Positions 6,758 to 13,028 of a DNA stretch of 13,028 nt are shown one piece after another. How positions within the stretch are numbered: the first letter of the stretch is position 1; each line of letters opens with the position of its first letter. The stretch covers positions 1 through 13,028 of the forward strand of contig CAYJPF010000071.1 of assembly GCA_964372025.1 (NCBI GenBank), given 5' to 3'. This DNA is from CAYJBP01 sp964372025. Lineage in GTDB: Bacteria > Bacillota > Dehalobacteriia > UBA4068. The notes below the pieces were generated by a model. It was not told the DNA's origin. It made no database searches and saw only the letters and a program-made list of their open reading frames with translations. Position numbers and translations under genes: made by a program.

Positions 6758-7876
6758 GTGCAAGACGATAAATTTTTTAACTCGGCTATGGCTGATGATA
6801 ATTGGCAGGAAGAAGATCGGCTGATAACCTCCTCGATGCGCTATGAGGATCGGGAAATAGAGCCGGGTATTCGGCCGCGTACTCTGGCCGAATATGCAGG
6901 GCAAACTGCGGTTAAGCAAAATATTTCCGTTTTTATCAAGGCGGCCTTGCAAAGGGGCGAGGCCTTAGATCATGTGCTGCTTTATGGGCCGCCGGGGCTT
7001 GGTAAAACCACCTTGGCCAATATTATCGCCAATGAATTGAATGTAAATATTAGGATAACCTCCGGCCCTGCTATCGAGCGGCCGGGCGATTTAGCTGCGA
7101 TTATTACCGGCTTGCAGCCCAGGGATATTCTTTTTATCGACGAAATTCATCGCCTTAATCGGGTAGTGGAGGAGGTTCTTTATCCGGCCATGGAGGATTT
7201 TGGCTTTGATATAGTTTTAGGCAAAGGCCCCAGTGCTCAAACTTTGCGCTTGGATTTGCCGCCTTTTACCCTAATCGGTGCCACTACCAGGGCAGGGATG
7301 CTTTCCGCACCGATGCGGGATCGCTTTGGGATTATCTTTCATCTGGAATACTATAATGAAGAAGAATTATTGCAAATTTTAAATAGAGCTGCTAAGCTGC
7401 TAAATGTGCAATTAGAAGAAGCCGGCGCCAGGGAAATTTGCCGCCGCTCGCGGGGCACGCCCAGGATAGCTAATCGGCTTTTGCGCCGTTTGCGAGATTT
7501 TGCCGAGGTAGAAGGTGGCGGTATTATCAGCGCCGCCCTCGCCCAAAAAAGCCTTAATGCCTTGGATGTGGATAGCCTGGGCTTAGATGCCAATGATCGT
7601 AAGGTTATGCTGGCGATTATCGAGCGCTTTAGCGGCGGGCCGGTGGGCTTGGATACCATTGCCGCCAGCATTAGCGAATCGGTGGATACTATCGAGGATA
7701 TTTGCGAGCCTTATTTGATGCAGCTGGGCTTTATCAAGCGCACGCCGCGGGGTAGGGTGGCTACACCTGGTGCTTATCAGTATTTTAATAAAATTATGCC
7801 GGCCAATATCCTAGCCGCCGGCTATGATGAGCAGGAAAGCGGCCTGTTTAGCCATTTAGTTAATCAGGAGGAATAA
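6758..7876 (+). CDS. ruvB: Holliday junction branch migration ATPase RuvB
   Basis: RuvB is the AAA+ hexameric motor for branch migration. Visible motifs are Walker A GPPGLGKT (77-84), Walker B LFIDEIHR (125-132), sensor GATTRAG (174-180), PMRDRFG around 185-191, and a C-terminal winged-helix domain with PRGRVATP. The GTG start at 6758 is set by AGGAGG (6747-6752) with 5 nt spacing; the internal ATG at 6788 has no ribosome binding site. From GTG the protein is 372 residues, longer than the usual 330-350: the acidic N-terminal stretch before the RPRTL motif is about 10-20 residues longer than I expect, and about 25 residues (MPANILAAGY onward) follow the winged helix. A 50-nt gap separates it from ruvA. 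Confidence 0.96.
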   Translation: MQDDKFFNSAMADDNWQEEDRLITSSMRYEDREIEPGIRPRTLAEYAGQTAVKQNISVFIKAALQRGEALDHVLLYGPPGLGKTTLANIIANELNVNIRITSGPAIERPGDLAAIITGLQPRDILFIDEIHRLNRVVEEVLYPAMEDFGFDIVLGKGPSAQTLRLDLPPFTLIGATTRAGMLSAPMRDRFGIIFHLEYYNEEELLQILNRAAKLLNVQLEEAGAREICRRSRGTPRIANRLLRRLRDFAEVEGGGIISAALAQKSLNALDVDSLGLDANDRKVMLAIIERFSGGPVGLDTIAASISESVDTIEDICEPYLMQLGFIKRTPRGRVATPGAYQYFNKIMPANILAAGYDEQESGLFSHLVNQEE

Positions 7877-7877
7877 T

Positions 7878-8417
7878 TTGAAATTATTATTACATGCCTG
7901 CTGTGGGCCTTGTGCCACCGGGGTAATCCGCGCCTTATTAATCGAAGGCTTGGACGAAAATATTCAGCTTTATTTTCATAATCCCAATATTCAGCCTTAT
8001 CAGGAGTTTAAGGCACGTCGGCAATCTTTTGAAGAAACTGTTGCATTTTACAAACTTCCTGCTATAATAGATAATAGCTATGATTTGGAATCCTGGCTAA
8101 AGGCCGTTGCGCCTAAGCCCGAGCAGCGTTGCGAGTATTGCTATCGCGAGCGCTTAGAGGCTACTGCCAAGCAGGCTTTAAGCTTAGGTTGCAGCCATTT
8201 TTCCACTACTTTATTGGTTAGCCCCTATCAAGATCAGGACAAAATCAGGGCAATTGGCGAGCAATATGCTACTGAATATGGCCTAAATTTCTTTTATCGG
8301 GATTGGCGGCCGCATTTTAGAAGCGGTTTGGCCGCCGCCCGCGAAAAAGAATTGTATATGCAAAAATATTGCGGTTGCATTTATAGCGAGAAGGAAAGAT
8401 TTTATAAGGGTAAATAG
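7878..8417 (+). CDS. queH: Epoxyqueuosine reductase QueH
   Basis: QueH (formerly DUF208) reduces epoxyqueuosine to queuosine at tRNA position 34 and replaces the cobalamin-dependent QueG in many bacteria. The cysteine pattern of the metal site is complete: HACCGPC (C8, C9, C12), CEYC (C86, C89) and the C-terminal YCGC (C166, C168). Length of 179 residues is usual. The start is a TTG at 7878, placed 6 nt after AGGAGG (7866-7871), which overlaps the end of ruvB; the two genes are 1 nt apart. It shares its pathway with queA and tgt downstream but is separated from them by the SpoIID-like gene. The codons for residues 55-67 (including ATA ATA and CTT CCT) are unlike the rest and coincide with a promoter-like sequence. 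Confidence 0.93.
   Translation: MKLLLHACCGPCATGVIRALLIEGLDENIQLYFHNPNIQPYQEFKARRQSFEETVAFYKLPAIIDNSYDLESWLKAVAPKPEQRCEYCYRERLEATAKQALSLGCSHFSTTLLVSPYQDQDKIRAIGEQYATEYGLNFFYRDWRPHFRSGLAAAREKELYMQKYCGCIYSEKERFYKGK
8041..8068 (+). promoter_or_regulatory. Candidate internal extended -10 promoter within queH
   Basis: TTGCAT (8041-8046) and TATAAT (8063-8068) are spaced by 16 nt, and TGC directly precedes the -10 box, giving an extended -10. It lies about 360 nt upstream of the SpoIID-like gene and could drive it together with queA and tgt. Local codons are atypical for queH, as expected if the bases are held for promoter use. Activity is inferred. Confidence 0.45.
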
Positions 8418-8427
8418 GAGGGTGTTT

Positions 8428-9822
8428 ATGAAAAAAAATCTATTAAAAGGCCTGCTTTTAAGCTTGATGTCGCTTTTAGCTTTTGCTCCTTTGGCCTTGG
8501 CCGATGATGTACGAGTTTTATTATCGGATAATGTAAAAGAGCAGTTTAGCATCACGATTGATAATGGCGATTATGATTTGCTTTTTGATTATGATGGCGA
8601 GGAAATCGACCGTCTAAGCGATGATGATCAAATCATTTTAGAAGAAAGCCGCAATGGCTATGATTTATATGTAAATGATCGCCTGCTAGAGGCTGATTTG
8701 GACGAAATTTATTTGCTGGCTAGGGATGAAAATTGCCTGTTTAGCTACGAAGATAAGCTGTATCGGGGCGATTTTCGCTTTAATTTAGATGATGATGCTT
8801 ATGCGGTAAATATTGTGGATGTTGAATATTATCTATATGGGGTAGTGGGCAAGGAGATTGGCTATAATCAGCCTTTAGAGGCTACCAAGGCTCAAGCGGT
8901 GGCCAGCCGTTCTTATGTAATGGCCAAGCTTAATCCCAATCATAGTTATTATGATGTAACCGATGGTACATCTTCGCAGGTATATGGCGGTTATTCTGCC
9001 GAAATCGAAGGTGATGGCGGTATTGTTATCGAGGCCATCGATGCCACTTGGGGCGAGGTTGTTTATTATAAAGACGATATATTTGATTGCGTATATCATT
9101 CCAATGCCGGCGGCCATACCGAGGATGCGGCCAATGTTTGGGGTGGTAGCTCGCCTTTGCAGGGTGTGGAATCGCCTTATGATAGCTATGCCGAGGAAAG
9201 TGGCTATAGCAATAATATATATAGCTGGCAAAAAGAGTTTACACCCAGTGAAATTGTTGATTTGGCCGAACGTTATGCCGGACGCAGTATTGGCGATTAT
9301 GTGGGCATTTCTTTATCGACTATTGGGGCAGATGGGCAGCCTACCGTATCGGGTAGGGTAACCGAATTTACCGTTACCGGCAGCGATGGGGTAATTACCG
9401 TTACGGATAGCTCTATTCGCAGCATGCTTGATAATTTGCGCAGTAATTTATTTACGGTAAATCAAAATGGCAGCAATATGAATGATGGCGCGGTATATGT
9501 TTTGGATGCCGGCAGCGATGAGCCGATTTTATTTGAAGATAGCGATGATTTATATGCCATTGGTGATGTGGGCGAGGCGGCTGTTAGCTTGGCCGATAGC
9601 TTTCATATTGCCGATAGCAATAGTGCCACTGCCTATGGCAGCTTAGGCAGCGATGATAATAGTATAATTACCATCGAAGGCTTTGGCTATGGCCATGGGG
9701 TAGGGATGAGCCAATGGGGCGCTATCGGTATGGCCGAAGATGGCTATGATTATCAGGAAATTTTGGCCCATTATTATAATATGGATATCAATGAAGACTT
9801 TTATTTAGGGAATTATGAATAA
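8428..9822 (+). CDS. Secreted SpoIID/LytB-family protein (putative peptidoglycan lytic transglycosylase or amidase enhancer)
   Basis: This is a 464-residue secreted protein. A signal peptide is clear: KK near the start, a leucine-rich core, and an ALA|DD cleavage site after about residue 25. The SpoIID domain spans about 120-455 with DVEYYLYGVVGKEI (131-144; E143 aligns with the catalytic Glu of SpoIID), a Cys/His patch CVYH-SNAGGH (221-230), NVWGGSSPLQGVESP (236-250) and the terminal GFGYGHGVGMSQWGA (418-432). SpoIID cleaves stem-peptide-free glycan during engulfment; LytB relatives stimulate amidases, and non-sporulators also have homologs, so the role here is open. ATG 8428 follows AGGAGGG by 5 nt; the in-frame GTG at 8422 overlaps that site and is rejected. 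The mature N-terminal part is very acidic, and a Ser/Asp-rich insert lies at about 350-412. SpoIID-like genes between ruvB and queA are known in Clostridia. Confidence 0.88.
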   Translation: MKKNLLKGLLLSLMSLLAFAPLALADDVRVLLSDNVKEQFSITIDNGDYDLLFDYDGEEIDRLSDDDQIILEESRNGYDLYVNDRLLEADLDEIYLLARDENCLFSYEDKLYRGDFRFNLDDDAYAVNIVDVEYYLYGVVGKEIGYNQPLEATKAQAVASRSYVMAKLNPNHSYYDVTDGTSSQVYGGYSAEIEGDGGIVIEAIDATWGEVVYYKDDIFDCVYHSNAGGHTEDAANVWGGSSPLQGVESPYDSYAEESGYSNNIYSWQKEFTPSEIVDLAERYAGRSIGDYVGISLSTIGADGQPTVSGRVTEFTVTGSDGVITVTDSSIRSMLDNLRSNLFTVNQNGSNMNDGAVYVLDAGSDEPILFEDSDDLYAIGDVGEAAVSLADSFHIADSNSATAYGSLGSDDNSIITIEGFGYGHGVGMSQWGAIGMAEDGYDYQEILAHYYNMDINEDFYLGNYE

Positions 9823-10844
9823 TGAATATAGCAGATTTTGATTATGATTTGCCGGAGCATTTAATTGCTCAAGAGCCTTTGGCCAAAAGGGATAATTCGC
9901 GCTTATTAATCGTGGATAAAAATACCGGCCAAACCGGGCATGGTATTTTTAGCGATTTAAAACAATATCTTAAACAAGATGATTTATTGGTGATTAATGA
10001 TACCAAGGTTTTGCCGGCCAGGCTTTATGCCCAAAAAATAAGCGGCGCTAAGGTAGAAATTTTGCTTTTAAAGCAGGTTGGCCTAAATACCTGGCAGGCC
10101 ATGGTGCGCCCCGGCCGTAAATTGCCGATTGGCAGCCGGCTTATTTTTGATATCCCGGCACTTAGGGCAACAATTATTGATATGGCCGAAGAAGGAACCA
10201 GGATTATCGAGTTTGCTTTTGAGGGCGATTTTTATAATTTGCTGGAGATTTTAGGGCGTATGCCCTTGCCGCCTTATATCAAAAAGGAATTGGCCGATCA
10301 GGATCGTTATCAGCCAATTTATGCGCAGGAGCGTGGCTCGGCGGCCGCCCCCACGGCCGGACTGCATTTTACCGAGCCCTTAATGGCCGAATTGGCGGCC
10401 TATGGCATAGAATTTGCCAGGCTGGTGCTGCATGTGGGTTTGGGCACTTTTAGGCCGGTTAAGGTGGAGAATATTAAAGACCATTATATGCATAAAGAAT
10501 ATTATCGCTTAGATGCGGCTAATGCGGCCAAGATTAAAGCGGCTAAAGAGGCGGGTCGCAGGATAATTGCGGTAGGCACAACCTCGGTACGCACCTTAGA
10601 AACTATTGCCGATCAGTATGGTCAAATTATGGCCGGCGAAGGCCAAACCGAGGCCTTTATCTATCCGGGCTATCAATTTAAAGCAATAGATGGGATGATA
10701 ACCAATTTTCATTTGCCGAAAAGCACGCTATTAATGCTGGTATCAGCCTTGGCAGGCCGGGAAAATATCCTAAACGCTTATCAAGAAGCCATAGCGCAAG
10801 AGTATCGCTTTTTTTCCTTTGGGGATGCGATGTTAATTATATGA
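9822..10844 (+). CDS. queA: tRNA preQ1(34) S-adenosylmethionine ribosyltransferase-isomerase QueA
   Basis: QueA transfers and rearranges the ribosyl group of S-adenosylmethionine onto preQ1 in tRNA, giving epoxyqueuosine. The 340-residue length and family blocks fit: FDYDLPEHLIAQEP at the start, RDNSRLL near 23-29, INDTKVLPARL near 58-68, AAPTAGLHF near 173-181, HVGLGTFRPV near 204-213, GTTSVRTLE near 248-256 and MITNFHLPKSTLLML near 292-306. The start overlaps the stop of the SpoIID-like gene by 1 nt (TAATG). The only ribosome binding site candidate is AGGG about 11 nt upstream, so translation is probably coupled. The stop lies within a 14-bp tandem duplication that adds to the gap before tgt. 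Confidence 0.96.
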   Translation: MNIADFDYDLPEHLIAQEPLAKRDNSRLLIVDKNTGQTGHGIFSDLKQYLKQDDLLVINDTKVLPARLYAQKISGAKVEILLLKQVGLNTWQAMVRPGRKLPIGSRLIFDIPALRATIIDMAEEGTRIIEFAFEGDFYNLLEILGRMPLPPYIKKELADQDRYQPIYAQERGSAAAPTAGLHFTEPLMAELAAYGIEFARLVLHVGLGTFRPVKVENIKDHYMHKEYYRLDAANAAKIKAAKEAGRRIIAVGTTSVRTLETIADQYGQIMAGEGQTEAFIYPGYQFKAIDGMITNFHLPKSTLLMLVSALAGRENILNAYQEAIAQEYRFFSFGDAMLII

Positions 10845-10856
10845 TGTTAATTATAT
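10829..10856 (+). repeat. 14-bp perfect tandem duplication across the queA stop
   Basis: GATGTTAATTATAT occurs twice in direct succession (10829-10842 and 10843-10856). The first copy encodes the last residues of QueA (MLII) and begins its TGA stop; the second fills the gap to the tgt ribosome binding site. A single copy would still end the gene after the same residues, at TAA, so the duplication is neutral for the protein and moves tgt 14 nt further away. Confidence 0.9.
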
Positions 10857-10867
10857 AAGGAGAGTTT

Positions 10868-12001
10868 ATGAGCATCAGTTTTGATTTGCATTTACAAGAT
10901 AATCAAAGTGCTGCCCGCCTGGGCACTTTACATACAGCGCATGGCGATGTGCCAACCCCGATTTTTATGCCGGTGGGCACATGTGCCTCGGTAAAGACGG
11001 TATCGCCGCATGAGCTTAAGGATTTGGGTGCTAAAATAATTTTGGCTAATACCTATCACCTATACTTAAGGCCGGGCGAGGATATTGTGGCCGAAGCAGG
11101 GCCGGGCGGCCTGCATGATTTTATGGCCTGGGATGGCCCTATCTTAACCGATAGCGGCGGTTTTCAGGTATTTAGTTTAAGCGATTTAAATAAAATCGGC
11201 GAAAATGGGGTAGAGTTTCGTTCGCATATTGATGGTAGTAAGCATATGTTTACCGCCGAAAAAGTGATGGCTATCGAGCAGGCTTTGGGCGCTGATATTG
11301 CGATGTGCTTTGACGAATGTTCGCCTTATCCGGCCGAGTATAAACGGGTGCAGAAGGCCGATCAAAGGACATTGCGCTGGGCGAAGCGTTGTTTTGATGC
11401 TCATCAACATAATTATCAAGGTTTATTTGGCATTGTGCAAGGTGGTCTTTATCCGGAATTGCGTCGTAAAAGCGCAGCTGATATTACGGCTCTTGATTTT
11501 CCCGGCTTTGGGATTGGCGGTTTATCGGTAGGGGAGCCGAAGCCCTTGATGTACGAAATTTTGGATGTATTAGAGCCATTGATGCCGGTGGCTAAGCCGA
11601 GATATTTGATGGGGGTAGGATCGCCTGATTGTTTGGTAGAGGGTGTGGCCAGAGGCGTTGATATGTTTGATTGTGTATTGCCGACTCGTATTGCCCGTAA
11701 TGGCACGGTATTTGTGCCGGAGGGCAAATTGGTTATCCGCAATGCGCAGTATGCTAGGGATTGGCAGCCGATACAGGCAGATTGCGGCTGTTATGCTTGC
11801 CGTAACTTTAGCAGGGCCTATATTCGGCATCTATTGAAGGCGAATGAGGTATTGGGGATACGATTAACTACTATCCATAATCTATACTATTTATGTCATT
11901 TAATGGAGGAGATGCGGCAGGCGATTAAGGATAATTATTTTGGGGCTTGGCGCAGGGAGTTTTGGCAAAGGTATCAAGGGGATGATAATCCTTTTAAATA
12001 A
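10868..12001 (+). CDS. tgt: tRNA-guanine transglycosylase Tgt
   Basis: Tgt exchanges guanine 34 for preQ1 in tRNAs with a GUN anticodon, the entry of queuosine into tRNA. At 377 residues it is full length. The catalytic Asp pair is visible: D95 in TDSGGFQVFSL and the nucleophile D268 in FDCVLPTRIARNG. Substrate-pocket motifs are GIVQGG (188-193) and GIGGLSVGE (215-223). The zinc site is C306-X-C308-X2-C311 with H337. AAGGAGAG (10857-10864) sets the start. The gene is followed 21 nt later by a nitroreductase rather than yajC, the neighbour often seen. Codon use changes within the gene: GCC and GGC are common in the first half, while G-ending codons rise toward the end. Confidence 0.97.
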   Translation: MSISFDLHLQDNQSAARLGTLHTAHGDVPTPIFMPVGTCASVKTVSPHELKDLGAKIILANTYHLYLRPGEDIVAEAGPGGLHDFMAWDGPILTDSGGFQVFSLSDLNKIGENGVEFRSHIDGSKHMFTAEKVMAIEQALGADIAMCFDECSPYPAEYKRVQKADQRTLRWAKRCFDAHQHNYQGLFGIVQGGLYPELRRKSAADITALDFPGFGIGGLSVGEPKPLMYEILDVLEPLMPVAKPRYLMGVGSPDCLVEGVARGVDMFDCVLPTRIARNGTVFVPEGKLVIRNAQYARDWQPIQADCGCYACRNFSRAYIRHLLKANEVLGIRLTTIHNLYYLCHLMEEMRQAIKDNYFGAWRREFWQRYQGDDNPFK

Positions 12002-12022
12002 AACAGCAAAGGGAGTGTTGGC

Positions 12023-12538
12023 ATGGAATTATTTAGCGTAATAGAGCAGAGGTATAGTTGTAGGAAGTATGATAGTAAGCCTGTTGAGCAGGAGAAGCTG
12101 CTTAAATGCTTAGAAGCTGCACGTTTATCGCCATCGGCTTGTAATAGTCAGCCTACTTATTATATAGAGGTAAAGGACGAGGCAATTAAGGCAAAGGTTT
12201 GCGATTTAGTGCCGATGCCGTTTTTGAAGCAAGCGCCAACGATGATGATATTGGTTGAGGATGAAGTTAGTTTAATACCGGCGGTTAGCAAGGTATTTGG
12301 CGATCAATTTTTTGGTCAGATTGATGTAGGGATAAGTGCGGCGCATTTTTGTTTAGCGGCTACGGATTTAGGTTTGGCGACATGCATGGTGGGTTGGTTG
12401 GAGAAGGCTGAGGAATTGAAGCAGGCATTGGGAATAGAGAAGGGTGAGATTCGTTTAATTATCAGTTTGGGTTATGCTTTGGATGAAATGAGGCCAAAGA
12501 AGCGTAAAGAATTGAATGAAATTTACGATATAAAGTAG
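12023..12538 (+). CDS. Small nitroreductase-family FMN oxidoreductase
   Basis: This 171-residue protein fits the nitroreductase superfamily of FMN- and NAD(P)H-dependent enzymes. Visible signatures are RYSCRKYDSKPV (10-21; the RxSxR FMN-phosphate motif), ARLSPSACNSQP (33-44), and the second FMN block DVGISAAHFCLAATDLGLATCMVGWL starting near 97. It is short, like the compact clostridial nitroreductases. The natural substrate cannot be told from sequence; such proteins reduce quinones, nitro compounds, flavins or modified bases. A ribosome binding site GGGAG is at 12011-12015, and the gene probably continues the tgt transcript. Alanine codons here are GCG, GCA or GCT with no GCC that I could find, unlike the upstream genes, and serine is often AGT. 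Confidence 0.85.
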   Translation: MELFSVIEQRYSCRKYDSKPVEQEKLLKCLEAARLSPSACNSQPTYYIEVKDEAIKAKVCDLVPMPFLKQAPTMMILVEDEVSLIPAVSKVFGDQFFGQIDVGISAAHFCLAATDLGLATCMVGWLEKAEELKQALGIEKGEIRLIISLGYALDEMRPKKRKELNEIYDIK

Positions 12539-12573
12539 TAGGTGAATTTTAATACATTTATTTAGGGGGAATT

Positions 12574-12912
12574 ATGATGGCAGATTATGCACCGTATATA
12601 GATGTAGAGGGCGGATTAGCCAGGCTACGAGGGAATGAGAAGTTATTTAAAAAGATGTTGATGATGTTTTTGGCGAGTGAAGAGATGGCAAAATTTGAGG
12701 CAGCGATGGCGGCTGAGGAATTTGCGGCAGCAGGAGATATAGCGCATGCGATAAAGGGTATGAGTGGTAATTTATCATTAACGAAGGTATATGAAACCAG
12801 TGCGGAGTTGATGGTACAATTGAGGCAAGGCCCGGCGGATGCAACTTTATTGGCTGAATATCGAGAAGCGATTGAAAAGACATTGGAGTATGTAAAAGAA
12901 TATATAGCATAA
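12574..12912 (+). CDS. Stand-alone HPt (histidine phosphotransfer) domain protein
   Basis: This 112-residue protein consists of one HPt domain. The phosphorylation motif is HAIKGMSGN with H58, K61 and G62 (HxxKG), followed by small residues as in the four-helix HPt bundle. HPt proteins relay phosphate between hybrid sensor kinases and response regulators; neither partner is in this window. The fold appears complete and all-helical, Ala/Glu/Met rich, with no membrane segment. Two adjacent ATGs (12574 and 12577) are possible; AGGGGGA (12564-12570) fits either, and the second has the better spacing. It follows the nitroreductase by 35 nt and is the last gene before a strong terminator. Its composition is the most G-skewed in the window. 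Confidence 0.85.
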   Translation: MMADYAPYIDVEGGLARLRGNEKLFKKMLMMFLASEEMAKFEAAMAAEEFAAAGDIAHAIKGMSGNLSLTKVYETSAELMVQLRQGPADATLLAEYREAIEKTLEYVKEYIA

Positions 12913-12918
12913 AAAAAG

Positions 12919-12967
12919 TTAAGGCTTAGCAAACAAAACCATTTGCTAAGCCTTAAAAGTTTTTTTT
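12919..12967 (+). terminator. Strong intrinsic terminator after the HPt gene
   Basis: TTAAGGCTTAGCAAA (12919-12933) pairs perfectly with TTTGCTAAGCCTTAA (12942-12956) around an 8-nt loop, and a run of 8 T follows (12960-12967). An A run (12911-12917) precedes the stem, so it could also stop transcription from the opposite strand. It begins 6 nt after the HPt stop codon and marks the end of the + strand transcription unit. Confidence 0.93.
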
Positions 12968-13028
12968 GATTCTTTTTTGGTACAATATAAGCACAACCCA
13001 AACCAAGAAAAAATGGTTAGGAGTTTGT
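12966..13028 (+). promoter_or_regulatory. Possible promoter and ribosome binding site of a gene beyond the window
   Basis: After the terminator, TACAAT (12981-12986, 5 of 6 bases of the -10 consensus) and an overlapping TATAAG (12986-12991) are seen. TTGATT (12966-12971) is a poor -35 at wrong spacing for either. AGGAG at 13019-13023 could be the ribosome binding site of a gene starting just past 13028. Nothing else is readable here. Confidence 0.3.

Noticed and set aside
8963..9361. A 132-codon + strand open frame inside the SpoIID-like gene in another frame
   Set aside because: Its sequence is a frame shadow of the SpoIID domain with no start signal.
9780..10870. preQ1 riboswitch controlling queA or tgt
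   Set aside because: queA overlaps the previous gene, and the gap before tgt (23 nt) is too short and is taken up by the 14-bp duplication and ribosome binding site.
12585..13001. A 138-codon open frame on the - strand across the HPt gene and terminator
   Set aside because: It would have to be transcribed through the perfect hairpin terminator and is antisense to a convincing HPt domain.
1..13028. High frequency of TTGGCC and GGCCAA words as an uptake or recognition signal
   Set aside because: These words follow from the favoured codons and pairs (TTG GCC for Leu-Ala, GGC CAA for Gly-Gln, GCC AAA for Ala-Lys), occur in frame, and fade in the last two genes where codon use changes.
1..13028. 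CRISPR arrays, tRNA or rRNA genes, insertion sequences
   Set aside because: I looked for regularly spaced repeats, cloverleaf-like segments and transposase-like products and saw none; genes fill almost the whole window.

Overview
The window reads as a compact stretch of chromosome from a Gram-positive-lineage anaerobe (Bacillota; Clostridia or Negativicutes seem likely, but I cannot place it further). This rests on strong AGGAGG-type ribosome binding sites, use of GTG and TTG starts, a ruvB / SpoIID-family / queA / tgt gene order known from that phylum, a MoeA-PBP fusion of the clostridial type, and the radical-SAM and Fe-S enzymes MoaA and QueH. All 14 genes lie on the + strand and gaps are under 70 bp, so there is no long empty stretch.

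Region 1 (about 1-5516) is a molybdenum (or tungsten) cofactor operon. A promoter at the left edge (TTGTAT-17-TATAAT) precedes mogA/moaB, moeA, a second moeA fused to a periplasmic-binding-protein-like domain, moaA, and a moaC fused to a MOSC domain. MoaA and MoaC make cyclic pyranopterin monophosphate from GTP. MogA adenylates molybdopterin and MoeA inserts the metal. The MOSC domain suggests a sulfur-handling or cofactor-binding step. Molybdopterin synthase (MoaD/MoaE), MoeB, MobA and the Mod transporter are not here.

Region 2 (5584-12001) is the Holliday-junction set ruvC-ruvA-ruvB interleaved with queuosine tRNA-modification genes: queH (last step), a secreted SpoIID/LytB-like protein, queA and tgt. 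Tgt inserts preQ1, QueA makes epoxyqueuosine and QueH reduces it to queuosine. A good extended -10 promoter lies inside queH and may drive spoIID-queA-tgt separately.

Region 3 (12023-12967) holds a small nitroreductase-family flavoprotein and a stand-alone HPt phosphotransfer protein, closed by a perfect 15-bp hairpin terminator. These two genes differ in codon use from those upstream (almost no GCC alanine codons, G much greater than C). The last 60 bp carry a weak possible promoter and an AGGAG ribosome binding site for a gene beyond the window.

Most of the content is well-known housekeeping biology. I did not find a clearly new system. The least ordinary points are the MoaC-MOSC fusion, the MoeA-PBP paralog with altered active-site positions, the Shine-Dalgarno that doubles as the MoaA Gly-Gly tail, the orphan HPt cassette in the place where yajC is often found, the highly acidic SpoIID homolog, and the drift from C-rich to G-rich coding strand across the window.
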